Of a stretch of DNA of 64,000 nucleotides, positions 12,213 to 22,596 are shown piece by piece. The stretch's first letter is position 1. Every line of letters begins with the position of its first letter. The notes beneath the pieces were generated by a model that made no database searches, was not told the origin of the DNA, and saw nothing but the letters and a program-made list of their open reading frames with translations. The DNA comes from Uloborus plumipes (Eukaryota > Arthropoda > Arachnida > Araneae > Uloboridae), in assembly GCA_038373865.1 (NCBI GenBank), contig JAXGGA010003461.1:38231-102230 (forward strand), read 5' to 3'. The translations under genes were made by a program, and so were the position numbers.

Positions 12213-12246
12213 ATTGATTTTCTTTGGCAAGCCAAAGAAAATCAAT
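12213..12246. repeat. 16-bp perfect hairpin with 2-nt loop
   Basis: ATTGATTTTCTTTGGC, then AA, then its exact complement. It lies 3 bp beyond the end of the transposon at 12209 and overlaps that element's AATAT target duplication, so it may be part of the target or a small separate insertion. Confidence 0.8.
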
Positions 12247-12305
12247 ACGTTTTCAATTTGATTTGTGCTGATCCAAAACTGAACTAAGCAGATTACAGAA
12301 ACTTG

Positions 12306-12500
12306 CAATGCACCACCAAATCTGGGTTATCCATCCAAGGACTGCAGTTTCGTGCTTTTTGGCACTTGAATAGGTAGTAACCTAGCTGGAGGCAGAAATC
12401 CTCTTATGGAAGCAAAGAGAGCCAAAAAACTGTTAGCTAATGTAAAATTAGAACACCCCAGTGGGAGACCGCACAGTGCTACAGTACGACTTGTGAATTT
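12306..12500 (-). mobile_element. Penelope-like terminal repeat relic with decayed hammerhead
   Basis: From GAGGCAGAAATCCTCTTATG through AGAGAGCCAAAAAACTG and GCTAATGTAAAATTAGAA the sequence aligns with 17333-17405. On the - strand, 12340-12375 keeps a hammerhead half: stem II GTGC...GCAC, then GAAA, then the palindromic ACTGCAGT and the cleavage-type triplet GTC. The CTGATGA box is lost (CTATTCAA), so this copy should be inactive. Confidence 0.6.
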
Positions 12501-12666
12501 AAGGCAGAGCAACGGGTATAAAGCAGAAAGTTACTTTTTGCTTTATACAGAATCTTGTTTCATGTCTTTATCCAAATTCCCTTTATTTCATATCTATGTA
12601 ATATTTTGAGTAACATTTGATTGTAATATTTTCCATTGTGCATTAATACAGTAAATTATTTCATAG

Positions 12667-12787
12667 GTGTATGTCACATGTATGAAGAACATTTGAAAAG
12701 ACAAAATCCTGATTCCCCTTCAATTACATATGACATTCGACAGTTATTTGAATTCATTGATCAGCTGTCTGATTTGTGTTGCTTAGT
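12667..12787 (+). CDS. ERH: ERH, second visible coding exon
   Basis: Acceptor TTTCATAG, donor GT|GTAAGT. Reads (G)[19 protein letters not shown] then [20 protein letters not shown](V), the central part of ERH. The splice phases fit exactly: 2 nt complete the Gly codon of the exon at 8450, and the last 2 nt start a Val codon finished by the exon at 25228. The intron before it is about 4.1 kb and the one after it about 12.4 kb, both filled with transposons. Confidence 0.95.
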
Positions 12788-12837
12788 GTAAGTAACTTGA
12801 ATATGCTTTATTTTAAAAGCAATTACGACAACGCCAT

Positions 12838-13060
12838 AAAAGCACATACGCGGGAATGCTGCGGACATGTTTCTCGGCGGTAGAAGGAATGCCTTTTTCA
12901 ATGAAAAAATTGTGAGATTATAGATGCACAGACACCAAAAAAAAAAAAAAAAAAGCCAAAACTGAGAAAAAAAACTTGGCATCCATAAGCTCACATTTTT
13001 TGCATTGAAAAAGGCATTCCTTGTATATCCAAGTACCCGTATCTGCAGCATTCCTGCATA
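12838..13060. mobile_element. fold-back Penelope-like terminal repeat pair
   Basis: Two inverted copies of the terminal-repeat core, GCATTGAAAAAGGCATTCCTT on the + strand near 13001 and its reverse near 12880-12900, face each other around an A-rich spacer (12938-12954). The - strand copy keeps GAAACATGTCCGCAG, the + copy has lost GAAA. Same family as 45121-47341. Confidence 0.6.
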
Positions 13061-14005
13061 TTTGCTTTTATAAAGGTTTAACTGCTTTTATTTTTATGCA
13101 CAAAAGTATCTTAATGTTTTATCTTTATTATTAATATTGTTCTTTAGGTGTTCTGTTTTAATTCTGTGTGACATTTTATTTTCTGTAATAAATTAAATGG
13201 TACATAATTAAATATACTTACCTTGGAGCAGAAATTACCAATGCCAGAATTTGACCAAATTTAGTTTATAATAGAAATGTTTCCACTTATTTAAACTTTT
13301 TGCTACAACAACTTAACTTATATAATGCGTTGAGCATTAACCCCTAGCATTGAGTTATAGAGATCCTTTTAATTTTTTTCTTCTTTTTAGTAACCAGTAT
13401 TTTATTTAGTGATAAAAAACCTAATTAACTTTTAATTCAAGTATGTTTAAAATAATTTAAAACTGTGGTCTACACTGTTTAAAACAAATACTGTCAGTTC
13501 CAACTTATACAGACATGTGATTTTTCAGTACTTTTACTGAATTCAGTATTTTTTGAAATAGCAAAATACTGAGTGCAGAACAAAAAGAATTGGCATCACA
13601 AGTTAAATTTAACATCTACCAATTAATTTCTTGCATCCAATTAAAATAGTTGGCTATATAGAACCAAAAGCCCATGTTTGAACTTGTAGGTGTAGAATAA
13701 TATGACAACAATTTTGTATTTGCTCACACAGCAACGTAATTTCAGTATTTTTCATTCTATTTGGGTCACAGGTGTGTTATAATATTCAATAATTCGGGTT
13801 GTTTTATTAAGCAGGGAAATATTCTGTATCTTAAAACACTGATAACGCTTTTCAAAAACAGTAATAATAAATCATTAGCTATTTGAAAGAAGTAAGAAAT
13901 GACAGTGATTAAGAGTTTTTGAAATAAGTTCAGTAAGAAGCAAATTGTACAATGAGTAAAAAACCGAAAAACAACGTTTAAAAACACAAATAGATGAAGT
14001 TAAAA

Positions 14006-14052
14006 TTGGCAAACATGTTTCAAAAGCATAAAGCTTCCTTCTTCAGTGCCAA
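14006..14052 (-). ncRNA. hammerhead ribozyme motif, CUGAAGA core
   Basis: Read on the - strand: stem I 5' side TTGGCA, core CTGAAGA (fits CUGANGA), stem II GGAAGC-TTTAT-GCTTTT with two G-U pairs, core GAAA, self-complementary stem III ACATGT, cleavage-type triplet GTT, stem I 3' side TGCCAA. All invariant positions of the hammerhead consensus are present. Penelope-like elements are known to carry minimal hammerheads in their terminal repeats. Activity is inferred only from the fold. Confidence 0.72.
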
Positions 14053-14303
14053 GCAAGAAATGGACAGAAACAAAGTGCCTTAGATTTCTTAGAAGCCTTT
14101 CATGTGAATAAAAATTTAAGTAATATTTGTAACGAATCTTTTGCAGTTCCACACATCTCGCCAATTTCACTTCATGCTTTTAAATTTTCTGACAACGCAA
14201 CGCCAAATCAGGGCTCGGCATACGCTGACACCTGATTGGCCTAGCTTTTGCTCCTTTGCTATTTAAACTCTCCCTGGCACTTTGTTTCTTTCCATTTCTT
14301 GCT

Positions 14304-14350
14304 TGGGCACTGAAGAAGGAAGCTTTATGCTTTTGAAACATGTTTGCCAA
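14304..14350 (+). ncRNA. hammerhead ribozyme motif, second arm
   Basis: The inverted partner of 14006-14052 with the same CTGAAGA, stem II, GAAA and ACATGT parts. Stem I is slightly damaged: GGCA pairs with TGCC, but the next position carries an extra G. Confidence 0.65.
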
Positions 14351-14857
14351 TTTTAACTTCATCTATTTGTGTTTCTAAACGTCGTTTTTCGGTTTTTTAC
14401 TCATTTTAACACAAAGTGAACTGCTTTTAAATTGTACAATAATGAAGTACATTTTTTATCATAAGTACAGATAAAAATTTTAAAAATGTAACTAACGTCA
14501 AACTTAACTTACAAAATCTTTGTTTTGATACGCCTTTCTCTACATTGCATTTGAAAGTCAACAACTGAGCAAAAATATTTACTACAGAAGGCCAGTCTTA
14601 TTGAATTATTTAGCAGAGTTATTTGATTAAACAGGGATCTTTATTATTGTGTCTCTGGGAAAATATTCAGTTCCGGAAAATTTTATTTGTATCAGTAGGA
14701 ATTTCTTTATCTGTTAACCAATTAAAGTAGGGGGATAGTATATTATATTTCTAATATTATAGCATAAAACAATATTTTGAATTGTTCAAAACTTTGCTAC
14801 ACTCTGTTGTGAAAGTTAATGAAGCCAAAAAAAAAAATTTACAAACTTAACGACTAC

Positions 14858-15495
14858 CAGGGATGCCCACAGGTGAGAATTATTGCACAAGTAGCGCCAT
14901 CAAAATTTGTGGGGGAATTTTTTTAAACTAATTTATTTATTTAAATTATTTATTAATTCAAATTATTTGGTTTTTTAATAAAAATTATTCATTAGTTTAT
15001 TTTTTAATTTAAATTATTTCTTTTATTTCTTAATTATTACTTACTGTAAAATCCTGAAAGTAACCCCCCTCCTTTTCAAAACCAAACAGATACATTTCAG
15101 AAGGGGGGGGGGGGTTTCAGTTTTAAACAAGATTTAAGAATAAGTATATTCAGGATTTAAGATAAATTTCTATTAAGAGGAATAGGGGGGGAGTATATTC
15201 GATGGGGGGTTACTTTCGGTATTTTACGGTATTTATTTTGTGTGTGCATGTGTGTGCATGGAACGTCTGGAAGGGATAAAAATCGATTTTACTCTGCTCA
15301 TAATTCGAACTTTTAAAAAATAATAATATTTAAAAAAATAAGTTATAATTTTTAAAAAAAATAAATATTTAAAAAATAAAAAGAGGGGTAAAAATAAAAA
15401 TAAAAAGCACAAGAGGGTTGTGAAAAGAAAATTTTTTTTTGGGGGGGGGGGGGGATTTGCGTCATTGAGCTTGGGGGGGGGGATGGGCACCCCTG
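14858..15495. mobile_element. hAT-type non-autonomous element
   Basis: Ends CAGGGATGCCCA and TGGGCACCCCTG; flanking octamers ACGACTAC and ATGACTAC match at 7 of 8. The interior is A/T-rich with long G runs and contains a nested TA-flanked MITE at 15044-15229. No transposase. Confidence 0.8.
15044..15229. mobile_element. TA-flanked MITE nested in a hAT element
   Basis: CTGTAAAATCCTGAAAGTAA then CCCCCC at the left is mirrored at the right by GGGGGG then TTACTTTCGGTATTTTACGG, with TA outside both ends (15042-15043, 15230-15231). About 28-bp arms with a few mismatches. Compatible with the Tc1/mariner group. Confidence 0.7.
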
Positions 15496-15503
15496 ATGAC
15501 TAC

Positions 15504-16994
15504 TTTTCTCAGCACCGACATTGTTGAAACTTGTTCTTGCTCCATAGTAGATAAAAGTTTTTTTTCATATTCGTCAAGCAGTATCTGGTTACAAACATAC
15601 ATTTTGTGCTGTAACGGTAAGGATTAAAATATCATTAAAGTACTCGAAATATGATAAAGAAAAATTGTTGTTGCATGTTTTGGGAGTTATGAGTTCAAGT
15701 AACCCCTCTTCAATCTAATCTCTTTGCACTCCTTGGTTAGTCCTGTTTTCATGCTTTGTATTTTAAACTTGCTGTCCCGGCATGGCTGTGATTGTGCTAT
15801 AAAGTTTTGGATTTATTTTTGAAAATTTGAAAATGTGCAAAAAGAAATCCTTTTCTGCTACATATAAAAATGCATGGTTTGTATGGAGAATGCAAAAAGA
15901 AAAAAAAAACTTCAGCGTTTAGTGGGTGTTTCACCTAATCACAAACTAAATGCTTTGAATTATAATAATGCTGCTGAAATGTGTCTGTTTTTAATGTGCT
16001 TTTCTTAACTTCGCTTGTTATGGTTGAATTCATTTATTTGAGAATCTTGGCATTTTAATGGACATTTTGTAACAGCTCTGGCCAAAATATGTTTGAATAA
16101 ATGCAGAGACAATGTTGCGTATGTTCTCAATTATGTGTTATATGTTTTACAATTAATTTATGATCTTTTTTTTGGGGGGGGGGGGACCGTGGCCAGTTTC
16201 TAAAAATTAAGGCTCCTCTGCTACTTCAAAAATATGTTTAATATGTGCTTATTCTGCTAAATAAATTAGATCATCAAAGCCACTAAAAGCTTAAATATAT
16301 TTTTAAATATTTCACTAAAGAAATAGAACCACAAGAGAGGGGGGGGGGGGAGGACGTTAAAAATTTTTTTTTATTTTTGACCTCTCCAAAATATGCCTGA
16401 AATAATGATGGAAGTTTTTGTCAAAACACTAAAAGAAACAAAAACTGCTTTGTGGCATTTACTATTTCCAATCTCCCTCTATGCAATCCATATCCTAGTC
16501 AAAACATGTCATACATAATTATCTATGTCCCTCCCCCCCCTTCCCAAAAAAAATGCTACAAAAATCTGAGAACTAAATTAAACATCTATTTCCAATATGG
16601 CCAAGCAATCAATAACTCAGCCAAAATATGTCGTCAATTATAAATTGCATTTAAATAATAAATTGCATTTAGAGCAATATTATTTATTCCGGATCTCGCT
16701 AAAAAAAAAAAAAAACACGTTTCCCTAAACCTGCAGAGTTTTCAATGAAATTATAGAAATTATTATCTAGATAAGAACTTGACATGACGATGTATTACTA
16801 GATTTTTTTTTTTGGTATAGTGAAATAAGTTGACAAAAATATAGGCAAATTATAATTATTTTATACAAGTTGACTTCATATGGTTATCAACTGAAGCAGC
16901 CACCTTTGTTCCTGCATAACTTACATGAGGTCTCCAGTGGAAAAAAAAGCTCCCCATGTCTTTTAAATTTCTTGTAATATTAAATTCTATGAAG
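15504..16994. other. ERH intron sequence, no gene seen
   Basis: AT-rich with two long G runs (about 16173-16185 and 16339-16350). No coding signal. Confidence 0.5.
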
Positions 16995-17249
16995 ATCTAA
17001 AGCAGTGGTGGCCAACCCGCGGCACGCGTGCCACGATGTGGCACGGCAGACCAGCAACAGTGGCACGCAAAGACTTTTTGAAAAAAATTCAAAATTAAGG
17101 AAAAATGCCGATCTCAAAAATATTGATCAAAACTAAAAGCCTTAAATTGATAAATGTCATGATATTGTGACAATTAAGTGTCAGGAGGCTGGCTTAAAAA
17201 TTGTTTGAACTACAATATTGCAAAGTACTTAGCGTTATACAATGCACCG

Positions 17250-17336
17250 CCAACTCGGCTATTTCGATCCACGGATAGCTGTTTCGAGCTTATTGTGCTC
17301 TCATCAGCATGGAATTCGAAAGTAGTCGAGTTGGAG
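17250..17336 (-). ncRNA. hammerhead ribozyme motif, slightly decayed
   Basis: On the - strand: CTGATGA (complement of 17301-17307), stem II GAGC-ACAATAA-GCTC, GAAA, then ACAGCTAT in place of a perfect stem III palindrome and ATC as the cleavage-type triplet. CCATG and CGTGG form stem I. One mismatch in stem III separates it from the + copy at 17708. Confidence 0.7.
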
Positions 17337-17707
17337 GCAAAAATTCTCTTATAAAGTAAAGAGAGCCAAAAAAAAAAAACTGGTAGCTAATGTAAAATTA
17401 GAATATCAGCGAGCGATCGCGGTCGCTAGCTGGTATTTTAATTTTACATTAGAAACCAGTTTTTTGGGATTGTGTTTTCACAATATCTGGAAGGAAAGCA
17501 ATGAGGACTTGCTACTTAGAAATGGAGAATAGCGAACGCCTTAACCCTTGCTTAGGGGCGGTTACTCACTGCTTTAAACCTTGAACTCTACCTAAAAAAT
17601 TTACGAGTTGAACTGTACCAAGTGCGGTCTCTCGCTGGTATTCTAATTTAAAATTAGCTACCAGTTTTTTTGGCTCTCTTTGCTTTATAAGAGAATTTTT
17701 GCCTCTA

Positions 17708-17786
17708 ACTCGACTAGTTTCGTATTTCATGCTGATGAGAGCACTATAAGTTCGAAACAGCTGTCCATGAATCGAAATAGCCGAGT
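17708..17786 (+). ncRNA. hammerhead ribozyme, complete core and stems
   Basis: CTGATGA at 17732-17738, stem II GAGC-ACTATAA-GTTC, GAAA at 17754-17757, self-complementary stem III ACAGCTGT (17757-17764), cleavage-type GTC ending at 17765. Stem I is CATG (17728-17731) with CATG (17766-17769), extended by TTTCG (17718-17722) with CGAAA (17773-17777) and ACTCG (17708-17712) with CGAGT (17782-17786). The loopless stem III is as in the known schistosome and Penelope hammerheads, which often act as dimers. Predicted cleavage is after 17765. Confidence 0.85.
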
Positions 17787-18359
17787 AGAAGGTGAATTGC
17801 ATAATTTAGCTCTTAATATCCGGCGCTTAAGTAATTTTAATTTAAGATTGTACAAAAAAAAAGTTTCCTAAACCAGTAGAGGCCATCAACATTCTTTTAT
17901 GATGAAACTTCAGTTTCTTTCTCTCTACTTTGGAGAAAAAAGAATAAAACGTTAAAAGTTAATAGGGGAGAGCGGGGCTAAAAGTTCCGTTTTTTGATCA
18001 AGCTCAAAATTCGTTTTGAAAACTTTGTTCCAGAATTAATATTCCGAGGTTAAAACTTAGTATTATATGTCCCTTTGATATACAGACTGTTTTTTGAGTT
18101 GTATTTTGTAAGGTTTTTTAATAATTAATTTTATAGCAAGTAAAGCCGAAAAGGAACAACTAACCCCGTCTTGGGGCAAGTTGTTCCGTGGTTGGGGCAA
18201 ATTCTTCCGATATTAACAAGACGATAAATAACGATGCTGATTTCGAATTTAACCACGTTGCGAGATGAATAACTCCTTAAAAACATAATTTGTATTCAAA
18301 AAACAATGGTTGATATTAGTATGACTTTATGTACGGCTGTATGACCGTATGTACGTTTG

Positions 18360-18735
18360 TATGCATGTGCGTATGTAGGTATGTCGCGTAACTCAAAAAC
18401 TGTATACCGTAGAAGATTCTAGTTTGATACTATGTTGGCTTTGAGGGAGGTCTAGTTGTGTACCTCCCCTTGTGGTTGCATTCGAATGTTCCCGGGGGGG
18501 GGGGGCTTACCCCTTCTTTGGGGTAAATCAGTGTTAATTTTAATGTAGACAAAAGTGATATGAATTGGCGCAATCACTTGACGATATATCGCCAAGCTTT
18601 GGTCGCAAGTGTTTGACGCCAACTTGGTGACAGCTCGCCAAGTTGGCGACAAATTTGCCGAAGAAAATGATTTCTTGAATTTCGGTTCAATTTTTGCGCT
18701 ATTGGCGATATTTTGCGAAAAATCCACTGAATGCT
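18360..18735 (-). repeat. dispersed repeat, copy 1 (partner at 31573)
   Basis: In reverse it aligns end to end with 31573-31955, sharing TTTCGCAAAATATCGCCAAT, GTCAAACACTTGC, GCGCCAATTCATATCAC and ACACTGATTTACCCC. CGCCAACTTGGCG palindromes are present. It ends in a tract of ATACATACGCACAT type. Confidence 0.75.
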
Positions 18736-18769
18736 GTTAAAATCGGCCATATTTAGAAAATTAGTTTAC

Positions 18770-19183
18770 GCTCAAGAAAAAAAATGGCAACCCATTTTTA
18801 TTCAACTTTTTTTTTACCATTCATTTTTTTCACGCTAATTAGAACAGACGATTTCTGTAAATCCAATTTGAAATTGATTTTTACTAACTTAAAAACGCCT
18901 GTATCTTTTTGCCGGGTGAAGCGGTTAGTAATTTCCAAAGCTGCGCGAGAAAATTTCCTTTAGGACGTATTTTCTTCGATCTTTCTGATGAGACCTTTGC
19001 TTTGAGGCTTTTCCTGTTACGACGGGATTTAAAACTTTTTTTGTCGATTGATTTCTTTTTTGCACTAGATGCCGGCAAAATATCGACTTTAATAATGCAA
19101 TCGGGACTTATAGACACGCGTTGCTTGACAAAAGTTTTATTCTCAAGGTAGACCGTGCAAAGCCGGGCAACGCATCCAGTAAA
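18770..19183 (+). repeat. dispersed repeat, possible Helitron-like 3' part, copy 1
   Basis: Shares with 25900-26222 the order TTCCTGT..., GATTTAAA..CTTTTT, CGATTGATT, ACTTTTATTCTC-type and GTGCAAAGCCGGGCAACGCA. The other copy ends GCAGCTAG followed by T, the CTAG-T end typical of Helitrons. Here that end is decayed to CATCCAGT. Confidence 0.45.
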
Positions 19184-19595
19184 TAGTAAATTATAACACA
19201 TTAATATGGTAAAATACAGTTAATACAGTGCAACAAATGAAAATTACATATAATAACTAACAGCTTCAACAGCTAATAAGCTAAGATAATTGGTTCAGTC
19301 TTCAGTTATAACAGGGAGCTATCTAGAACTTCTAATACGATTCTCCGAAATTATGACTTTTATATCAAAGTATGAAACATATTTCGATAGCTTACATGGT
19401 TCGCTTTTCGAAAATTTTATATCTAATATATATCTATCGGATAGACTGAATATTTCTGTATTTATGTTTGATGAAATCTCACTTTCGGTCTTCACAGTAG
19501 CATATAATATTTATTTATATGTGTATTAAGTCACTGCATCACTGGTTCAGATGAATAGGGCAAGACGTTTCTTCGGGATAGTTGCTAATTTTTCT

Positions 19596-19627
19596 GGGGC
19601 AAGTTGTTCCGCGGAACAACTTGCCCC
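19596..19627. repeat. 32-bp perfect palindrome
   Basis: GGGGCAAGTTGTTCCG followed immediately by its exact complement, with no spacer. It fuses two inverted copies of the element's internal GGGGCAAGTTGTTCC motif. Confidence 0.92.
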
Positions 19628-21131
19628 CAAAAAAGGGAACAACTAGCCCCAAAAGCACATGTCTTTAAAACATTAAATTATAGGTTAGATAACGAAACAT
19701 AAATAGTTTCAGCGTAGGATATAAAGGTTCACAATCTATCTTCATGTAAAAAAACCAAAAAGCTAAACATTAACTATTCAATTTAGGGCGAAAGACCAAA
19801 AACACCAAAAACAAAAATATTTACTTTCGTAAATCAGTAATGCACGTGCACGGCTTTTGATACACCGGACGCCACTGGGCTGGCTAAAATGGCCGCCATT
19901 TGTGCGCTATAACATTCTATTTCACGACGTAATTACAAAATACATGTATCTTTTTTCTTAGCTGAGCTATTTCAAAGGGAACAACTTACCCGCGGAACTT
20001 TTAGCCCCGCTCTCCCCTACTGAAAGTATAGACCGAAATTTAATAATTTTCCAATGGTATCTGGAGAAAATTTTACACCAATTTTAAGTATTCATTCAAT
20101 GTTAGGTTTGATGATTTTCAGGATCATAAAAAAATGCTGATATTTTCAAATTCTTTGTTTATTTCTCTGCAAGACACAATTTGTTACCCTTCTGAAATCC
20201 AAATCGGAATTACTGACCTTTTGTATTGGTAATCAAAAAAAGAGCTTACTTCAACAGAAAGTCACCCATGTTGTATAGAAATTTGGAAATTTGTAACAAC
20301 AAATTTTTTTTTCACATTTACACACTTTAGCCGTCTGATGCTGTTGTGGATTTGGCTAAAAAAAGGCTTCTAAACAAATATTTTTTGTTATGAATGCAGA
20401 AAAATTGAAATACCATTAAATATTAATTGATTGCACTTGAAACAGTTAAATTTCTTAGGATTCTCAAGAACTAATCCTAAAATTAAAGACTTGGTGGAAA
20501 AGATGCAGACTCATAAACCACATTAAGTGCATACTGTTTAATTTTTTGAATAGAATGTTTGATGTTATTTGTTTCTATTTTAAGTATAAGCCAACTGACA
20601 GAATCTATAAAAATGTTTACTAACGATAACTCTTAAGTTCGGACTTGTTTTATCTTTCTTACCATTTAGATTTAACTTACTCAGATTTACGAGAAAAAAT
20701 GTTTCATTTGAGTAAAAATTACATAATCAGGCAGCATAAAATCTATTTTTAACTTAAAAAAAATCAATTTGTTGGAAAAATACAATGTGGCACGCTGAGT
20801 TTTTTCTCTCCAGATAGTGGCACTCTCCCTAAAAAGGTTGGCCACCCCTGATCTAAAGGTTTAAAACATAAGTAATACACATCTTTTCTTACTCTGTGGT
20901 TCATCCTTAAAAATTAGGTTTCCTTTTTGAAATTGAGCTTTAAAACAGATCTATTTGCTATCATTTTTTTTTTTAAACTTCGATTTTAATTTCGCATTAA
21001 AAAATGTCCTTCTTTGCAGGCCTTGAAAAAAAAAAAAACTCGAGCCAGAACAGCCAAGAATTATATTGACATGTGGCGCCATCTTGTGATAATAAAGCTC
21101 AAAACAACACTTTAAGATACTGAACTTAGAC

Positions 21132-21798
21132 TAGTGGTTTCCAACCTTTTTAACACTGTCGTCCTCACACAGTGTTGACTGCCACCTCCCCCACCCTCCC
21201 TAAAAAACCCTAAAGCTGGTGCTTGTGAACAACAATATAATTTTACTATAAGTGCCTAATTTTAGTTTGATGTAAAATGCATATAATAAAGCAGTTTCTA
21301 TCCAATCAAACTCAAATTAATATATGAATAAAAATTCTGTTTTTATATTACTTTCCTTTCTTTTATACAAAAAAACTTTGATTAGTATTTGAAAGGAAAT
21401 ACTAAAATAAGTTCTTTGACATACTGTTCTAAAACAGAAGTACCTTTCTTATGAAATTATTTTCCTTTTTTAAACTAGAATTTGGGGAATTAAAGTGCTG
21501 ACACTTAAAATTTAAAGACTAAAAAGGACTCGAAAATTTAAAATTTCATTAACTTGGCAATGAGTAATGAAATACTTCTTTAAGATTCAAGTGATGTATG
21601 AGGAGAAAGATCTTGAACTTTAATTTGTTTCTTTTTTAACTTGCATTCTTTGTCTGAACTCTGAATAATTGTTTTTGTATACATTTTCAATATCAATATT
21701 TCAACTATTATTTCTTTATCTTTCAAATACTTATACCCCCCCCCCCCCCGCCACTATCTCACCTCAAGATTTTATCACCCCCTGGTAGGAAACCATTT
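21132..21798. mobile_element. possible hAT-type element
   Basis: Left TAGTGGTTTCCAACC and right GGTAGGAAACCATTT are imperfect inverted ends of the common hAT form. The flanking octamers do not match well, so the boundaries are uncertain. A run of C lies close to the right end. Confidence 0.45.
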
Positions 21799-21916
21799 AC
21801 CTTTTGAATCCAGGCTGTTTGTATCGAAATTTTTCTTTCGATCTAGGTGGTACAACAGTTGAACCACAGATTTCTTCTTCTCTGAAGACGGAAAGGTACA
21901 ACTGTCGTACCAGACG

Positions 21917-22596
21917 CAGGGGTGATTGTGTTCCGGTATTTTACCGGATTTCCTGTATTTTCATGATCGGTTCTGGTATTTTCATGATCGAAAATACCGG
22001 AAATAAAATATTTTTAATAATACTTTTATCTTGCACCTCCATTTTTTTTTTTTTTTTTGCTTTTCCGACTTTTTGATGATTATACCGATAATTATTAATA
22101 ATATTCATTGAATAGGAATGTAAAGATGCCATTGTAATTGCTTTTTACTTTAAAAAATAAATTATTTTATTTTCATCTTTTTATGATTTTGAGGCCTTCA
22201 ATTTAAAAAAAATGTAGTCCTTTTGCATCCGATATGAGAATCGAATTTTTCTCATTTTTGATGCTTATTACTCTTAGTTAGGAGACAATTAAATGAAATA
22301 TATTTTTATTTATATTAAAAAATTTTTAATTTAAAATAAATTCTGCGAAATTCTGTGTCTTTTATGAAAATCAAAATGTCAAAGTTGAAATTTGAAGATC
22401 TGATTTAATTTTATTTTGCTTCAAGTATGTGGATAGTAAAAATAATATGGTTATCGTAGAGCTTTTGATTACAAATCTGAAGTAAATTTATTTGAATTCT
22501 TTTATATGCCATTTTCATACTTTTTACGCCTCAATTTTGAAAATTGCGATATCTTTGTTCGTCCGCTGTGAGAATGATATATTTCGCATTTTCGAT
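21917..22596 (+). mobile_element. hAT-type element, right end lost
   Basis: Starts CAGGGGTGATTGTGTTCCGG like the element at 8640, and continues with the same poly-T and GATAATTA motifs. It then shares the two roughly 332-bp units with the element at 10667 (GCATCCGAT at 22225 and the equivalent at about 22559). It runs directly into the fold-back at 22597, and no right terminus is found. Confidence 0.65.

Larger units (their letters stand above)
13954..14428. mobile_element. Penelope-type fold-back with 12-bp target duplication
   Basis: Arms of about 130 bp (13954 to about 14085 and 14275 to 14405) are inverted copies, about 190 bp apart. AAATTGTACAAT is duplicated at 13942-13953 and 14429-14440. 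Each arm contains a hammerhead-like core (separate entries). The 12-bp duplication is the same length as that of the Penelope element at 45121. About 23 bp at the right end lie beyond the arm, like the short tail known beside Penelope terminal repeats. Confidence 0.75.
13490..14742. mobile_element. TA-flanked, probably pogo-like element carrying a Penelope fold-back
   Basis: Left ATACTGTCAGTTCC and right GGGGGATAGTAT are imperfect inverted ends flanked by TA. Internal phrases TTTATTAAGCAGGGAAATATTC and TTTGATTAAACAGGGATC echo the GATTAAGCGGGGA motif at 8938-9300. These are ends and internals only, with no transposase. The fold-back 13954-14428 was inserted later. The superfamily is inferred from the TA flanks and end sequence. 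Confidence 0.45.
17241..17802. mobile_element. Penelope-type fold-back with two hammerhead motifs
   Basis: Left arm (17241-17405) and right arm (about 17625-17802) are inverted copies sharing GCACCGCCAACTCGGCTATT, GAGAGCCAAAAAAAAA and GCTAATGTAAAATTAGAAT phrases. The middle contains an additional small palindrome, AGCGAGCGATCGCGGTCGCT, at 17408. I found no clear target duplication. Relative of 12306-12500. Confidence 0.72.
17965..20017. mobile_element. TA-flanked element with GGGGAGAGCGGGG ends
   Basis: GGGGAGAGCGGGGCTAAAAG at the left and its complement at the right, perfect over 25 bp, with TA directly outside. Internal repeats of GGGGCAAGTTGTTCC occur at 18175, 18197 and 19597. It holds two further repeats (18360-18735 and 18770-19183) and a 32-bp palindrome. 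No transposase is visible. The TA flanks suggest the mariner group. Confidence 0.75.
17003..20850. mobile_element. large hAT-type element carrying two nested insertions
   Basis: Ends CAGTGGTGGCCAACC and GGTTGGCCACCCCTG, with the exact 8-bp duplication ATCTAAAG outside (16995-17002, 20851-20858). Subterminal GTGGCACG motifs occur at both ends (17040-17065 and 20788-20825). The element contains a Penelope fold-back (17241-17802) and a TA-flanked element (17965-20017). Without them about 1.2 kb remains, too short and too broken for a hAT transposase. Confidence 0.88.

Noticed and set aside
12406..12609. 67-codon frame
   Set aside because: It reads through a Penelope terminal-repeat relic whose relatives at 17345 do not keep the frame.
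18909..19151. Frames on both strands over the dispersed repeat
   Set aside because: The partner copy at 25.9-26.2 kb does not keep either frame.
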